64,000 nt of DNA. Origin: Hirundichthys speculiger (Eukaryota > Chordata > Actinopteri > Beloniformes > Exocoetidae). The stretch is taken from the NCBI GenBank assembly GCA_018398805.1, contig JAGFBZ010001926.1, forward strand, positions 434,001 through 498,000, read 5' to 3'. Shown piece after piece: positions 39,501 to 47,465 of this stretch. The position numbers and the translations under genes are program-made. Numbering within the stretch: position 1 is the first letter of the stretch; each line of letters starts with the position of its first letter. A model generated the notes under the pieces. It was not told where the DNA came from. It searched no databases and saw only the letters and a list, made by a program, of their open reading frames with translations.

Positions 39501-42500
39501 CCCACGACAGCGTCACTCTAGAGTGGATCCCTGGCTTTAATGGTGGTTTGCAACAGAGATTTCGTATAAGGTGAAAAACCCAAGAAAAGATTTAAGAATG
39601 CCCCCCTCTCATAATGAAAGGACGGTTCTTGACATTGCCTTTTGGTTGACAGATACGGTTGGGATCCAGTCAGTCAGCTTCCTGTATGTGGATGTTGTTC
39701 CCCCTGAAGCAGCAACCTTCACTGTTACTGGTCTGCAGCCCGTCACCACCTACAGCTTCTCTGTCAATGCCCTGAATGCAATAGGAGAGAGCGGCTATGC
39801 TGATGACAATGCAGTACTGACCATCACCACCGAGGGTCAGTTTGGAGTAACCTTAGCTCCACAAGGAGAGGGCTGAACATTACAGGCATCAAGTTGTCCA
39901 TGATACATTTCACAGGAGGGTGTTTCTGTCATCCTATTTCTTCCATTTTCAGAGAGGCCGGAGATAGAAGAGGTCCCCTCAGATGAGGACTCTGAAAGTG
40001 AGTCTTTTACCACAACTTTGAAAAAGTTCCCAAAGGAAGTTGGAAATGTCTTCCTTTGACTAAGTCATTTTAATGTATGCTCCTCCAAGGCTGTATTGAT
40101 AATAATAGCAGTTTTCATGGCATCAAGTTTCCAGTCATTAAAGATAATGGTAGACTGGCTGGGTTTGTCACAGACAGTTTTTTTTATTTTTCACAGATAT
40201 CCATATTTCTCTCTCTTTAACCATTCTGCACTGAGCTGATGTTTCTAATGTGTTACAAACTAGGTGCAAATGGAGTGTCATCCTATTTGACTGCAGTCTT
40301 CCTGGTGGTATTAGGAGGCCTCCTATTGTTTAATTCACTGGGCTGCTTCTTTGGACTGCAGTGGAAAAAAAGGCGAGACCAAACAAGTAAACATGATTAT
40401 CTTTTCATTTATGGTTGTAGAAGTGTTCTTTCCATCTCTTTCTGTCTTTGTAATGTTCCAGGTCCCAAATAGAACACTAATGAGATTACTCTGAACCATG
40501 AAGTAATCGTCAGCTCAGCACCTCATTTCTTCATGTCTCTCTTTCTGTTTGTCTCTCCTGTCTCTTCTTTAGCTCCTCCTCTTAACCTCTATATTTCTCC
40601 AGAATTAACTTCTGAAAGTGTAATTTCCCTGCTGCATCTATATGTTTTATCTCATGAAATAGTAGAATTTTTTTTGTCAGCCTAACTGTCAAGATCTCCC
40701 TCTTGATCCTTCACCTTTTTTTCTTCAGCATCTTTCCTTTCTGTCCATGGAACGTCTTTTACTGCTCACTAGGCTTTCGTCCACCTGCACTCTCCAGCTT
40801 TGTTAATGTTCTGATATGTTTCTGTGCTTCTTTGTATCTATTGCTTCAGTCTTCTCTTCTAGTTCTAGTTTTCTAAGATTCTTTCCATTTGTTTCTATAC
40901 TCCCTGGCAGGTTCAGGAGGGGACAGTGTGGTGGACGGTCAGAAGAATGAAGATGGGTGAGTCAAGGCTCAGGATGAGTTTAAGCATTAAAGGTATGATA
41001 AATCCATACTAGTCTAAGATTTGATTCATGAATGTCGCAGGGATAGAAACAACCAGGTTGGCTCATAAAAAGAAAGGGGGGAGGGAAAGAGCTCATGTAA
41101 ATATTTATTTTCGTTAGAATTATCAACGTCCAAGAAATAATGCTGGAGGCATTTAATATAATATTAGTAAGAGCTAAATGTCTGCAAGGAGCAAGTTTCA
41201 ATGAGAGCGCCGCATCTCTCTTAATTCACACTGGAGACTAATTATTCCCAGAATCACAGTGGAGCTGACAAAGTATCCTTTCCTCCATGCAGGTCAAGTC
41301 AATCAACTGTAAGAAACTCCAATAAGTATGAGAGCAGAGAAAAGATCAACGCTGCTGCCCAGCACACACTTCTCATCGATTCTGGATCTGAAACAAACAG
41401 CAACGTCTACGAGAGCTATGCAGCGGTAAAAATGGGACAGAGGAATGGAGGGGGGGGATAAAAGGGCAACTGAAAATATGCAGAGATGTCGAGGGAGTTG
41501 AGTAAACAGATGACAGGAGGAAAGAGGTTAGTGAAGGGTGAGGGCATTTGACAGAGGAGGAAGTGGAGAATTCAGCTATAACGAGGAAAATGGATAGATA
41601 AACTAATGAAACCTTCAGCTATGCGCAGAGCCGGAGCATAGATCAATACCTCACAATTAGCATTCAAAATACGCATCGATCTAGGAGAAATTATCATTTT
41701 GTACTTTAAAAAGGCCAACAAGGATTTGAACCTTGAAGAAAACTGTTTAGTGATGTAAAAGAAAACAGATAACGCTGTGCTGTCAGAAGAGAATCAATCC
41801 ACAAATACCTGTGGAGGCAGACTTCACCTCGTCCCTAATTTAGCCCAAATGTTAACTTGAAGTGGTATGTGCTTTTGACTTGAAATGATTTTTGATCTGG
41901 CCGCACTGTGAGATATTAACCCACGTAATCTCAATATTCCACTACAACATAATATTAAAAATAGCAGCATTTGACACGACAATATCTCTCTTATTTTAGA
42001 TATGCCAGGCACATTCCTGATTAATCTTTATCTGAACTCTATCTCCTGTTCTTTTGTTTGTTTGTTTGCTTGTAAGTCAAGTTAAACTGTGCCAGTAATT
42101 GTGTTTTCCTCTGATGCTTGGGGGGGAGGTGGCAGGAATCCATCAAAGAACTTTTCAGATATATTAAGTATGGCAAGAATGGCTTATCAGGATGGTTTCT
42201 TCCTGCTGATGATTAGTGGGAAAATATTTTAGATGAATCAACTGTACAAGAATTCACAATGCTCCCCTCTGTACCAGTGACACATATGGAATTGCCATTT
42301 AAAGGAAGTTCCATGAGGTAAAAAGTGGCCAGATGCTATCTCTTCTGATTTATTCCTTTCAGGAAGACCACCATTATTATCCCCCTGGTGACTTTATCCC
42401 TTCACTCAGTTCCCACCCTGAGGAAAGACGTGGCCTTGGTGAGACACAAATACTCCTCAGAGTAAATAGGGCAACAATAAACACCTCACGCACAAATTAT

Positions 42501-43014
42501 GAGCCCATAATCGCTTAGATTGTTGAATAAAGGATTAGTAATTACATATAAGTGACATTCTTTTCCATTAGTGATTACTGAAAGATTTAATTATCCATAC
42601 GTATATATATATATGTATGTTTTTAGCATGTGCTCCATGTGCTATTCTAGATGTCATCCATCTCCCTGTGAATTCTGAGAGCCATGATTATGAAGATGTA
42701 AGAAACGGGACTTCCTCCCTCCCTTTCCCTCCACTGGCTCAACAAAGGAATGACTGGAGATCACCAACCTACCCTCAGGTCTGCAGAAACAAAATATACT
42801 AATAATAAGCAAAAAAAAAAAAAAACCATGATGAGATCTTCAAACTGAGAAATATGCAGACACCATTAAGTGTAGCTTCAGCGTGTTTTTGAAGTTGACT
42901 GGTGTGCGATCTTTCACTCAACAGGCCATCGAGAGAGTGAAGCAGTTCATGGACATTCAGCAACCGCAGAGGGATTATGAGCTACCCTTTGAACTGCGTG
43001 GAGAGTTAGTCTAA
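3456..43014 (+). CDS. nphs1: Nephrin (29 coding exons; three exons frame-disrupted)
   Basis: Nephrin is a single-pass immunoglobulin-superfamily adhesion protein that forms the podocyte slit diaphragm and signals through tail tyrosines; in zebrafish it also acts in myoblast fusion. The exons below encode signal peptide, Ig1-Ig6, spacer, Ig7, Ig8, FN3, transmembrane helix and tail. Landmarks closely matching mammalian nephrin include DGLLLGP and PGFPRY in Ig1, RWWLG in Ig4, STFYQLNVL in Ig6, NVSAA-DYA in Ig8, YVDVVPP in FN3 and the C-terminal LPFELRG-LV. The exons sum to 3,687 bases. Removing six surplus bases (1 in exon 16, 1 in exon 19, 4 in exon 22) gives about 1,226 residues, close to human nephrin (1,241). 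As printed, translation would stop in exon 16 if the homology-supported splice sites are used. Kirrel/Neph proteins were considered but have five Ig domains and no FN3. Confidence 0.93.
4830..5640 (-). mobile_element. Degenerate LINE fragment with reverse-transcriptase remnant
   Basis: On the minus strand, 5479-5249 translates to a piece of a non-LTR reverse transcriptase. [11 protein letters not shown] stands where an active copy has YADDTQLYLS, followed by [14 protein letters not shown] and [12 protein letters not shown]. The catalytic YADD has decayed to CADV. The flanking DNA down to about 4.83 kb resembles a dispersed repeat common in teleost genomes. Boundaries are approximate and the clade (Rex1/CR1/L2-like) is inferred. 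It lies in nphs1 intron 1, antisense to the gene. Confidence 0.7.
5811..6184. mobile_element. Tc1/mariner-type MITE
   Basis: About 370 bp bounded by inverted repeats of roughly 35 bp. The left end reads TACAGTCATGGAAAAAAT, continuing into ATTAGACCACC. The right end read inward gives the same start, then GATCAGACCACC. The termini sit in TA-rich sequence consistent with a TA target site. There is no coding capacity. It lies in nphs1 intron 1. Confidence 0.75.
8101..16165 (+). CDS. nphs1: nphs1 exons 2-3: Ig domain 1
   Basis: Exon 2 spans 8101-8289 and exon 3 spans 16043-16165; both start and end in phase 1. Exon 2 gives the mature N terminus (AQQAF), the sequon NLT, the first Ig cysteine (LKCEV), the core Trp (VQWVKDG) and the nephrin-typical PGFPRYSM. 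Exon 3 supplies the second cysteine (AFFECQAG) after the E-D-E-A turn. The 7.75-kb intron 2 holds a hAT element, a Tc1 relic and other repeats. No frame disruption is seen. Confidence 0.92.
8532..8543 (+). repeat. C12 homopolymer
   Basis: A run of 12 cytosines in nphs1 intron 2. Such runs are prone to length error in assemblies. Confidence 0.9.
10905..11095. repeat. Dispersed teleost repeat remnant
   Basis: The block carries the phrase ATGCAAACTCCACGCAGAAA followed by a GCCCC-rich stretch, and ends with GCAACAGTGCTAACCA. This resembles a very common fish interspersed repeat recalled from many teleost introns. I cannot fix its class or its ends. It lies in nphs1 intron 2. Confidence 0.45.
11141..11170 (+). 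repeat. GAATT microsatellite
   Basis: Several imperfect GAATT units in tandem, interrupted once by GATCT. Confidence 0.7.
11296..12481 (+). mobile_element. Non-autonomous hAT transposon with target-site duplication
   Basis: The element runs 11304-12473 (1,170 bp). Its left end is CATGGGCGTAACCA and its right end, read inward, is CAAGGGCGTAACCATGG. The flanks ATGACAAC (11296-11303) and ATGACAAT (12474-12481) form an 8-bp duplication with one mismatch, diagnostic of hAT. Inside, 11622-11675 encodes [17 protein letters not shown] and then a GTAAGC donor, resembling the N-terminal exon of hAT-type transposases (basic patch then SFF). The rest of the transposase is absent. It lies in nphs1 intron 2. 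Confidence 0.85.
12985..13850 (+). pseudogene. Decayed Tc1-like transposase
   Basis: [18 protein letters not shown], then GILKENIL, match the Tc1 transposase core (normally GGGS-MVWGCFS--GP and ILKENV). Around 13715-13760 a second piece, [14 protein letters not shown], stands for the WPSQSPDLNPIE catalytic motif; the DLN aspartate is retained but its surroundings are changed. Unrelated sequence and stops separate the blocks. The tail near 13.97-14.01 kb (TTTTCCTCAATGAATAAATG) resembles the end of such elements. It is an inactive relic in nphs1 intron 2. Confidence 0.6.
13478..13560 (+). repeat. SINE-tail-like fragment
   Basis: The segment carries GTGTCCTTGGGAAAGACACT followed by GAACCCC, a phrase of a widespread fish short repeat. 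It interrupts the Tc1 relic and may be a later insertion. Class is inferred from memory only. Confidence 0.35.
15058..15840. repeat. Degenerate dispersed DNA-repeat remnant
   Basis: It begins with AACCCCAAATCAGAAAAA and later carries ATCCAAAAAAAAGTTAAGAC, phrases typical of an abundant teleost repeat, though mutated. No intact frame or terminal repeats are readable. It lies in nphs1 intron 2. Confidence 0.4.
15941..15970 (+). repeat. CTTT microsatellite
   Basis: Imperfect CTTT tandem repeat about 70 bp upstream of exon 3. Confidence 0.8.
16166..21015. other. nphs1 intron 3, no further gene seen
   Basis: A 4.85-kb intron. It holds a G/C-rich patch at 16.76-16.94 kb, a TG-rich stretch near 18.17-18.22 kb, a G10 run near 18.67 kb and an ATT microsatellite at 19.44-19.49 kb. 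The open frames on both strands overlap one another and show no family signature. Confidence 0.6.
19436..19493 (+). repeat. ATT/ATA microsatellite
   Basis: Tandem trinucleotide repeat whose ATA-rich left half and ATT-rich right half are partly self-complementary. Confidence 0.85.
21016..26385 (+). CDS. nphs1: nphs1 exons 4-6: Ig domain 2
   Basis: Exon 4 is 21016-21138, exon 5 is 21800-21881 and exon 6 is 26282-26385. The translation gives [19 protein letters not shown] (first cysteine; human WVAGQEYVVNCVSGDAKP), a strand with [11 protein letters not shown], and [14 protein letters not shown] with the second cysteine. Exon 5 ends in phase 2 and joins exon 6 as a Thr codon; the other borders are phase 1. 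The 4.4-kb intron 5 carries a hAT element and a Tc1 element side by side. No frame disruption is seen. Confidence 0.9.
23131..24052. mobile_element. hAT-like non-autonomous element
   Basis: The left end is CAGTGATTCTCATCC followed by GGGGTCCGCGGACCCC; the right end read inward is TAGTGGTTCTCAACC, preceded by GGGTCCTGGACCCC. The 0.92-kb interior is purine-rich and has no transposase. I find no clear 8-bp target duplication, perhaps because the right flank was rearranged by a second hAT end that abuts it. Confidence 0.7.
24032..24075. repeat. Perfect 19-bp palindrome from abutting hAT ends
   Basis: AAAAAAGGTTGAGAACCAC (24032-24050) is repeated exactly in inverted orientation at 24057-24075, with a 6-base spacer. 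The left arm is the right end of the hAT copy; the right arm is the start of a second hAT end that is lost after about 50 bp. Confidence 0.9.
24115..25118 (-). mobile_element. Tc1-like transposon, inactive
   Basis: The left terminus reads CACTATATTGTCAAAAGTAT, then TCGCTCACC, and is preceded by TA. The right end read inward gives TATATTGCCAAAAGTATTTG, then CTCACC. The roughly 1-kb span carries one transposase gene on the minus strand, normal for Tc1 elements. The extreme right terminus is eroded, so the end coordinate is approximate. It lies in nphs1 intron 5, antisense to the gene. Confidence 0.88.
24186..24984 (-). pseudogene. Broken Tc1 transposase
   Basis: The reading frame starts at 24984 with [17 protein letters not shown], the usual Tc1 N terminus, then stops. 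The C-terminal 160 residues are open again at 24671-24186 with [24 protein letters not shown] (catalytic D) and [19 protein letters not shown] (catalytic D and E). The middle is frameshifted. It is inactive as printed, but the catalytic motifs are well kept, so the copy is fairly young. Confidence 0.88.
27904..28362 (+). CDS. nphs1: nphs1 exons 7-8: Ig domain 3
   Basis: Exon 7 is 27904-28025 (phase 1 in, phase 0 out) and exon 8 is 28191-28362 (phase 0 in, phase 1 out). Exon 7 gives [29 protein letters not shown] with cysteine and Trp; exon 8 gives [19 protein letters not shown] with the second cysteine. The order and the two-exon split match nephrin. No disruption is seen. Confidence 0.92.
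28803..28870. repeat. Short retroelement-tail-like fragment
   Basis: AGAATTGACTTTATTGTCAT, followed by TATATTGTACATAG, resembles the 3' tail shared by several fish SINE/LINE families. It is too short to assign. Confidence 0.35.
29486..30723 (+). CDS. nphs1: nphs1 exons 9-10: Ig domain 4
   Basis: Exon 9 is 29486-29643 and exon 10 is 30582-30723. Exon 9 reads [20 protein letters not shown], then WWLGYKEL; the double Trp plus Leu-Gly is a nephrin Ig4 hallmark. Exon 10 reads [20 protein letters not shown] with the second cysteine. Exon 10 ends in phase 1 at 30723. Its donor GTAAGT at 30724 lies inside a transposon target-site duplication. The reading frame is intact. Confidence 0.92.
30721..31657 (-). 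mobile_element. hAT transposon inserted on the exon 10 splice donor
   Basis: The element runs 30729-31649 (921 bp). Its left end is TAGGAATGTAACGA and its right end read inward is TAGCGGTGTAACGACGC. It is flanked by a perfect 8-bp duplication, ATTGTAAG, at 30721-30728 and 31650-31657. ATT is the end of exon 10 and GTAAG the start of the 5' splice site, so insertion duplicated the exon-intron junction. The minus strand carries a BED-type zinc finger remnant. Confidence 0.92.
31160..31360 (-). pseudogene. BED zinc finger remnant of hAT transposase
   Basis: The frame gives [15 protein letters not shown], then [11 protein letters not shown]: a C-x2-C pair followed by a histidine cluster, the BED-finger layout of hAT (ZBED-like) transposases. 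The catalytic and dimerisation parts are missing within the 921-bp element, so it cannot encode a working transposase. Confidence 0.8.
31839..32222 (+). CDS. nphs1: nphs1 exons 11-12: Ig domain 5
   Basis: Exon 11 is 31839-31963 and exon 12 is 32054-32222. Exon 11 reads [20 protein letters not shown], then [20 protein letters not shown] (human AQKLWIEGPPEGQKLRAG). Exon 12 reads [20 protein letters not shown]. Phases are 1-0 and 0-1. The split Tyr codon at the start joins the T left by exon 10, so the donor at 30724 is the one that keeps the frame. Confidence 0.92.
32435..32889 (+). CDS. nphs1: nphs1 exons 13-14: Ig domain 6
   Basis: Exon 13 is 32435-32564, giving [20 protein letters not shown], then NVSWNLGPF. 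Exon 14 is 32717-32889, giving FQGVEQAV and later [12 protein letters not shown], then STFYQLNVL (human SSFYRLNVL). I use the donor GTGTGG at 32565 and the acceptor TAG at 32714-32716. That pairing keeps phase 2 and aligns FQGV with human LEGV; the nearby acceptor at 32721-32723 would break the frame. The intron is only 152 bp. Confidence 0.85.
33640..34471 (+). CDS. nphs1: nphs1 exons 15-16: spacer domain (exon 16 frameshifted)
   Basis: Exon 15 (33640-33780) gives [20 protein letters not shown], then [15 protein letters not shown]. Like human nephrin, this domain lacks the first Ig cysteine. It ends in phase 1 at GTGATC. Exon 16 (34330-34471) begins EEDLH, but the continuation [16 protein letters not shown] is one base out of frame. 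The surplus base lies in the TT at 34344-34345, and unshifted reading stops at TGA 34359-34361. Alternative in-frame pairings exist (donor 33794 with acceptor 34332, or donor 33816 with exon start 34330), but their junction sequence looks less nephrin-like. Confidence 0.8.
35769..36638 (+). CDS. nphs1: nphs1 exons 17-18: Ig domain 7
   Basis: Exon 17 is 35769-35890: [20 protein letters not shown], then [17 protein letters not shown] (human VDIVCTVDANPILPGMFNW). Exon 18 is 36479-36638: [15 protein letters not shown], then [15 protein letters not shown]. Phases are 1-0 and 0-1. Both cysteines are present and there is no disruption. The acidic insert after the core Trp also occurs in human nephrin (GEDEEDQ). 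Confidence 0.92.
36740..37295 (+). CDS. nphs1: nphs1 exons 19-20: Ig domain 8 (exon 19 frameshifted)
   Basis: Exon 19 is 36740-36897 and exon 20 is 37144-37295. From the exon 18 frame it reads [17 protein letters not shown]. The conserved continuation [18 protein letters not shown], with the first Ig cysteine, is in the next frame. One surplus base in the AGAGGAGG stretch (36787-36794) explains this. Unshifted reading ends at TGA 36811-36813. After that point exon 19 (FSWEKNG) and exon 20 ([20 protein letters not shown]) are intact and their junction phase (2) fits. Confidence 0.85.
37296..39458. other. nphs1 intron 20, nothing recognised
   Basis: A 2.2-kb AT-rich intron with short homopolymers. 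No coding or transposon signature was recognised. Confidence 0.6.
39459..39835 (+). CDS. nphs1: nphs1 exons 21-22: fibronectin III domain (exon 22 frameshifted)
   Basis: Exon 21 is 39459-39570: [33 protein letters not shown] (human [20 protein letters not shown]). Exon 22 is 39653-39835 and starts YGWDPVS in the expected frame, but [20 protein letters not shown] (human FHYVDVVPP) is one base out. GTCA occurs twice in tandem at 39669-39676. Counting one copy restores the frame. Unshifted reading stops at TGA 39705-39707. An in-frame alternative acceptor at 39676-39677 exists but would delete the FN3 strand with the conserved RY. Confidence 0.83.
39953..40386 (+). CDS. nphs1: nphs1 exons 23-24: juxtamembrane stalk and transmembrane helix
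   Basis: Exon 23 (39953-39997) encodes the acidic linker [15 protein letters not shown]. Exon 24 (40264-40386) encodes [20 protein letters not shown], a single hydrophobic helix, then WKKRRDQ as the positively charged cytoplasmic stop-transfer. Both are phase 1 at each end and open. The GGLLL core matches the human nephrin membrane segment. Confidence 0.9.
40911..43014 (+). CDS. nphs1: nphs1 exons 25-29: cytoplasmic tail
   Basis: Exons are 40911-40956, 41293-41425, 42363-42438, 42651-42778 and 42925-43014. All phases agree and the frame is open to TAA 43012-43014. Tyrosines lie in [27 protein letters not shown] and RDYELP. YEDV resembles the YDEV sites of human nephrin that bind Nck after phosphorylation by Fyn. 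The end, [10 protein letters not shown], is nearly identical to the human LPFELRGHLV. An intact tail downstream of three frame breaks argues against ancient decay. Confidence 0.92.
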
Positions 43015-46000
43015 AGAGGGGAGATAGTCAAACAAAGACTCGTTTGACTCAGCAGTCTATTGATTAAGTACGCTATTGTATATCTGATATTCACTGCATT
43101 ATGCGTTTTATTCCTCTTCAGTTAAATCTAACAAGCTACTTAAAGTGAACCTGTTAAGAGCTGAATGTACTGCAGTATTACAAGTTTTGAGCGTCTTTAC
43201 TTTTCATTGTGTGTACTCAGATCATTCAACATTTTCCCGAAAGGAGCCAGTTGATCTAATATATAACTTTGCTATTAAAAAGCGAAGCTGAATAGAAGCT
43301 TAAAAGAGTTGCTGAATTAACCGAAGGAAAGATTTGAAAGCCTCAGTAAACTCACGCAGCCAGGAATGTGAAAATGATTACTATCCTTTATCTTTTAGTG
43401 CAGTCTTCAAATAATATTTGAAGCCTTGTTTTCTCCTTTCTCTGAGATTTCCCCCACTTAGGATCCAAGTCATGGGCTCTGTGCACATCCACCCCCAAAC
43501 CCCCACCACCACAGCGCTGCCGGCCTGCAGATAGACATGATTTAGTTGGATAGATGCAAAAAAGAACTGACATGTGTGTGGTTGGCACTGAAGCAGAAGA
43601 AACACACGCTCACAGTGCCATCCAAGCATACATCATGCTTTTGACCCATCTGACATCGACATTTCCCCCCCATGTATCCAGATGAGAACCTGATGACAGG
43701 GCCCTGCTCTCCCCCTGCCTGTTACAAAGATTTTCAGATCTCACAGCTGGTCCGAGGGAATCCCTAAAGTGGCATCATGTTGAGTGGTATTTAGCGCAGT
43801 TATGTCCTCAGGAGGGAAAGCCATATCTCGGCCCAAGCTTTAATCCTGTTTTCCTCTCTGGAGTAAAGTTCAGCTCACGACATCCATGACGGGGAGAAAC
43901 CATGCTGGGAATGTGTATCAGTGAGAGAGGGCAGGCTGAGCGAGATTGAGACCAGGAGAACGTCGGCTCAGCTCAAACTGGGGCCACTGCTACCAAACTA
44001 TCTTTCTTCTTTACTTCAAACAGAAACATTTCACAGTCGTCCTTGTTTTGCACAGGCTCTGACAACTGTTACTCATTTATTTATTTACTTAGAGAGGTTC
44101 AGAAGAAGAGCCTCGCGCTTTTACAAAGAAATTAGAAAATGAAAAATAAAAGTGGGTGGATTTTTATATTAAAGTATATTTTTAAGAAATGGCACAGAAG
44201 ATGTATATTGGTGAAAAATAAAAAAAAGCAAAAGGAACTTAGAAAGAAAAACATTCAAGCGAGTACCTTTCTGAGACGTTCTGAATTTACATTTCTTATG
44301 TCAAAGAGTGTATCTGCGCTCTTCTCTTTCAGTTTCAGTACTGATTTAACACAAAGTAAAGCAGAACACACAGTGCTGGCATAAGCCTGCACATGACAGG
44401 TAGCAAACAGTACATTCATATAACATACATATGTTTCTGAATTAGAAAAAATTGTCCTTTTTTTTTTTTCTTTGCTTTAGAGGCTGCGCTGTTAGGCCCA
44501 TAGAGTATGTACTCCACTATTTTTTGTTGAAATATTTACCTACAGGACGAAAAATGATATTTTAATTTGTCAAACCAACAAAATTCTGTTTCATCAGTGA
44601 AGCCTGACAGCCTTTAGATAAATCTGAAGGTTTCATTGAGCTGCACTCCCTCTAGGCTTGCTATTCTCTATCATAAACTGTCAAGGTACGTTTGTCTCAT
44701 TACTGAACAATTGTTTAAGTTCCCGTCTAACTGACTGCTGTTTTCATACCAAAGCTTCCTCATAATGAATCATTTCAGCTCAGGCAAGAATGGTAATCTG
44801 CTAAACTAAAGGCCTGACAGCTCAGTACTACATGTCAACTTCTATTTTTCCCTCTCTTGCCTCGTGAACATTTTTGATTTGTTGTTTTCAGGAAAATCTC
44901 AACGGAGCTCCAACAGACAGGCTGCAAGAGTACATGATTAAGTCAAAAGCGAAACAAATAAGGACTGTAATTACCTCATCTCTAGCAATGTTTTCACATC
45001 CTTCTGTATGATAAAATACCACCTCCATATTTTTAACAATTTGTCTATCTGTGGGAGGCCAACATGAATGAAACTCAAATATCTGCAAATGTTCCTCATA
45101 TTACTCAGAGTTTTAGTGGAAATCACATCAGAGGGAGCCACAGAAATTAAAACTGGATTTTCCTGGAAGCTGTTATGACTCAAACTGGCTCTGCTTTACC
45201 GTTGATGGTAGTCTGGATATCACTTATCTCTCACAATGGACAAAAGAGTAAAACTGATCAAATACAACGGCAGTTGTTGAAACATTACCAGGCTGTTGAC
45301 ATCCTATGAATTAATAATGTGCAGCATTGTTCACTACAAGATCACACTGCACCACCGCTTTAAAAATTAGTGGGCATTAGCCTAAAGGGTGATAAGAGTT
45401 GCTTAAAAAACATAAGGTTTTGTCAGAAGGCTTTCTAGTTTTTTAAATCTTTATTCCACCTGTTGCAGTTTTTCAGTACATTATCAAGCTGTTGCACTTC
45501 TTCTCGCTTTTACTTAATATTATATGTCCTGTACTTTAAAAAAATATCTAACCCAGAAATACAAAATGTACCTGATATTTCTTCCTTGACATAAAATTTA
45601 GCAAGAGAAAGAATCCTGTTTGTGTGTGTGTTTTGCCTTTGAATCTTTTTTTTTTAAACTTGTATCTGCTCTTCTTTGTATCTAAACAAGTTTCAATTGA
45701 CACACAATTTTTATCTACATATATATAGTATGTAAATCCACATCCATATTGAAATTAGATGGTGGTTAAAGTATAATAAAGTGCTCAGTTTTGTAAACAA
45801 AAGAAATCAGAGGAACATTTTTTTTAAACAACATTTTGTGAGGCTTTGAGTCCAGAGGAGACCAGCTGCTGCCGTGTTGAAAGTACAATGTTTTCAAATT
45901 CATGCCAAGTAAAAGACTGAAGCTGCTTAGCAGTTCAGGGCCACAAAGCTGTGTTATTTGTTCTGTGATGTGCCAAATACGCTGGGGTGTACAAGCAGGT

Positions 46001-46449
46001 GGGTTTAGCAACTGGACTCTTATAATGGAGCCATGCTGCTGTGATTCAGCAGCGTGCAGACATGAGGACAGCTTTATTGGAAAAGACTTTGTCTGAATGG
46101 GAGCACATTGCACGTTGTTCAAAAATCTGTAAGTATTGTTCATTATTCATCGTGCCTTCAGAGATGTACGATTTACGCATGCCATATGCACTTCCGCACT
46201 TCCATAATGCATGCTTGCTTCTGAACTGTGCATGAGTCAACAAGGCAGACAGTGCCTTAACTTTATATGGAGAATGCAGCATCCATAACTTTTATGTTGC
46301 CACTGTTTTCCTTGGTTGGTTCTTTTCTTTTTTTCAAGGAAAGAGAAAAAAAAAAATTAATTTAATTTGATCCACAGACTTCATCACAACCTTATATCCT
46401 GTATCATCACAATTTCTCTGTCTCTTCACGATTTCGCTGTGTGTAGAGC

Positions 46450-46530
46450 AGCCTTTCTCAACCTTTTTTTCAGTCAAGACACCTTTCAAAAGTGAATAAA
46501 ATCTCACGACACCCCAGAGTAAAATATAAT
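46450..46530 (+). mobile_element. hAT-type transposon left end
   Basis: GCAGCCTTTCTCAACC with a following T-run, then GTCAAGACACC, resembles a hAT terminus related to, but distinct from, the copies in nphs1 intron 5. No matching right end is seen within the next kilobase, so the element is truncated or too diverged. Confidence 0.5.
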
Positions 46531-47087
46531 CCAAAGCCATACTGCATCGCTCCGACTGTAAATGCATACGTCCCGTTTATTTTGTTTAAATAACCTGAAC
46601 ATGATAACTGCATCAGAGTAGGCCTCAGCAGGAAAGCTTCTTTACATCCGTGATGTGCTTGCTTCCATCCATCATCCCTGTATTGGCTCTTTTTAGCCTT
46701 ATCGCTAGCAACTACCTTTGCTACCTATGGTGCAGATTCAGAGCTGGTGGATGAAGGCTTGCATGAAGAAGTCGGCTCCTCTGTGATGTTCCGTTCCTGT
46801 CGGGCTTTTCTTTTTAGAAAACGATCCATAATGCTGCTAAAAAGTTCTCTCTGGTATCTGTGAAATAAAATTCCAATGGTTAAATGATATTACGACGTAA
46901 GCTAACTAGGGCAGTCACGTTGACCTTACGCTGACCCCGTACTGACGTTGTTAACATTGGGAAATGGGCATGTGAGACATATTTTTATTATTCATTTCAT
47001 GTCCAATTATGTATCTTATTTATTTACTTATTCATTCATTCATAGGCAAAAAGTATGTATTTATGTATGCATTCATATATGTATATG

Positions 47088-47165
47088 GTGCTACCTCTAC
47101 TTGCGAAATTAATTGGTTCTGGAAGTAGTTTCATAACCTGAAAATTTCTTAAGTAGAGACACATT
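47088..47165. repeat. MITE-like fragment
   Basis: The stretch contains ACCTCTACTTGCGAAATTAA and an imperfect inverted echo, GAAAATTTCTTAAGTAGAGA. It resembles a short fold-back terminus of a DNA element. The family is not certain. Confidence 0.4.
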
Positions 47166-47284
47166 TTCCATGTAAATGCCCTAATCTGTCCAAGCACCCC
47201 AGAATTTGAACATTATTTTTTTTAATAAATTATAAATAATACATGAAATGACATAACCTGTACGAAATACATGTTAGAACTAGA

Positions 47285-47465
47285 AAAGCACTCAGAGAGC
47301 GCAGACCTCCACTAAACACAACAATTATTGAAAATTTGAAAGTGATCCAGAACCCAGGATTTCTTCCGGATCACACCCAAAATGAAATCAGTTCTTCCTT
47401 TTCACATTTCTGACAACTCCTGAAAATTTCATCAAAATCCATCCATAACCTATTTGAGTTATCTT
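47285..47465. mobile_element. LINE 3'-end-like fragment
   Basis: The segment carries CAGACCTCCACTAA, TTTCTTCCGGATCA and TTTCATCAAAATCCATCCAT, then GAGTTATCTTG, phrases of the 3' region of a fish RTE/Rex3-type retrotransposon. No reverse transcriptase is present. Assignment is from pattern memory. Confidence 0.5.

Noticed and set aside
3456..43014. Identity as a Kirrel/Neph-family protein
   Set aside because: Those have five Ig domains and no FN3. The domain order, RWWLG, YVDVVPP and LPFELRG tail fit nephrin instead.
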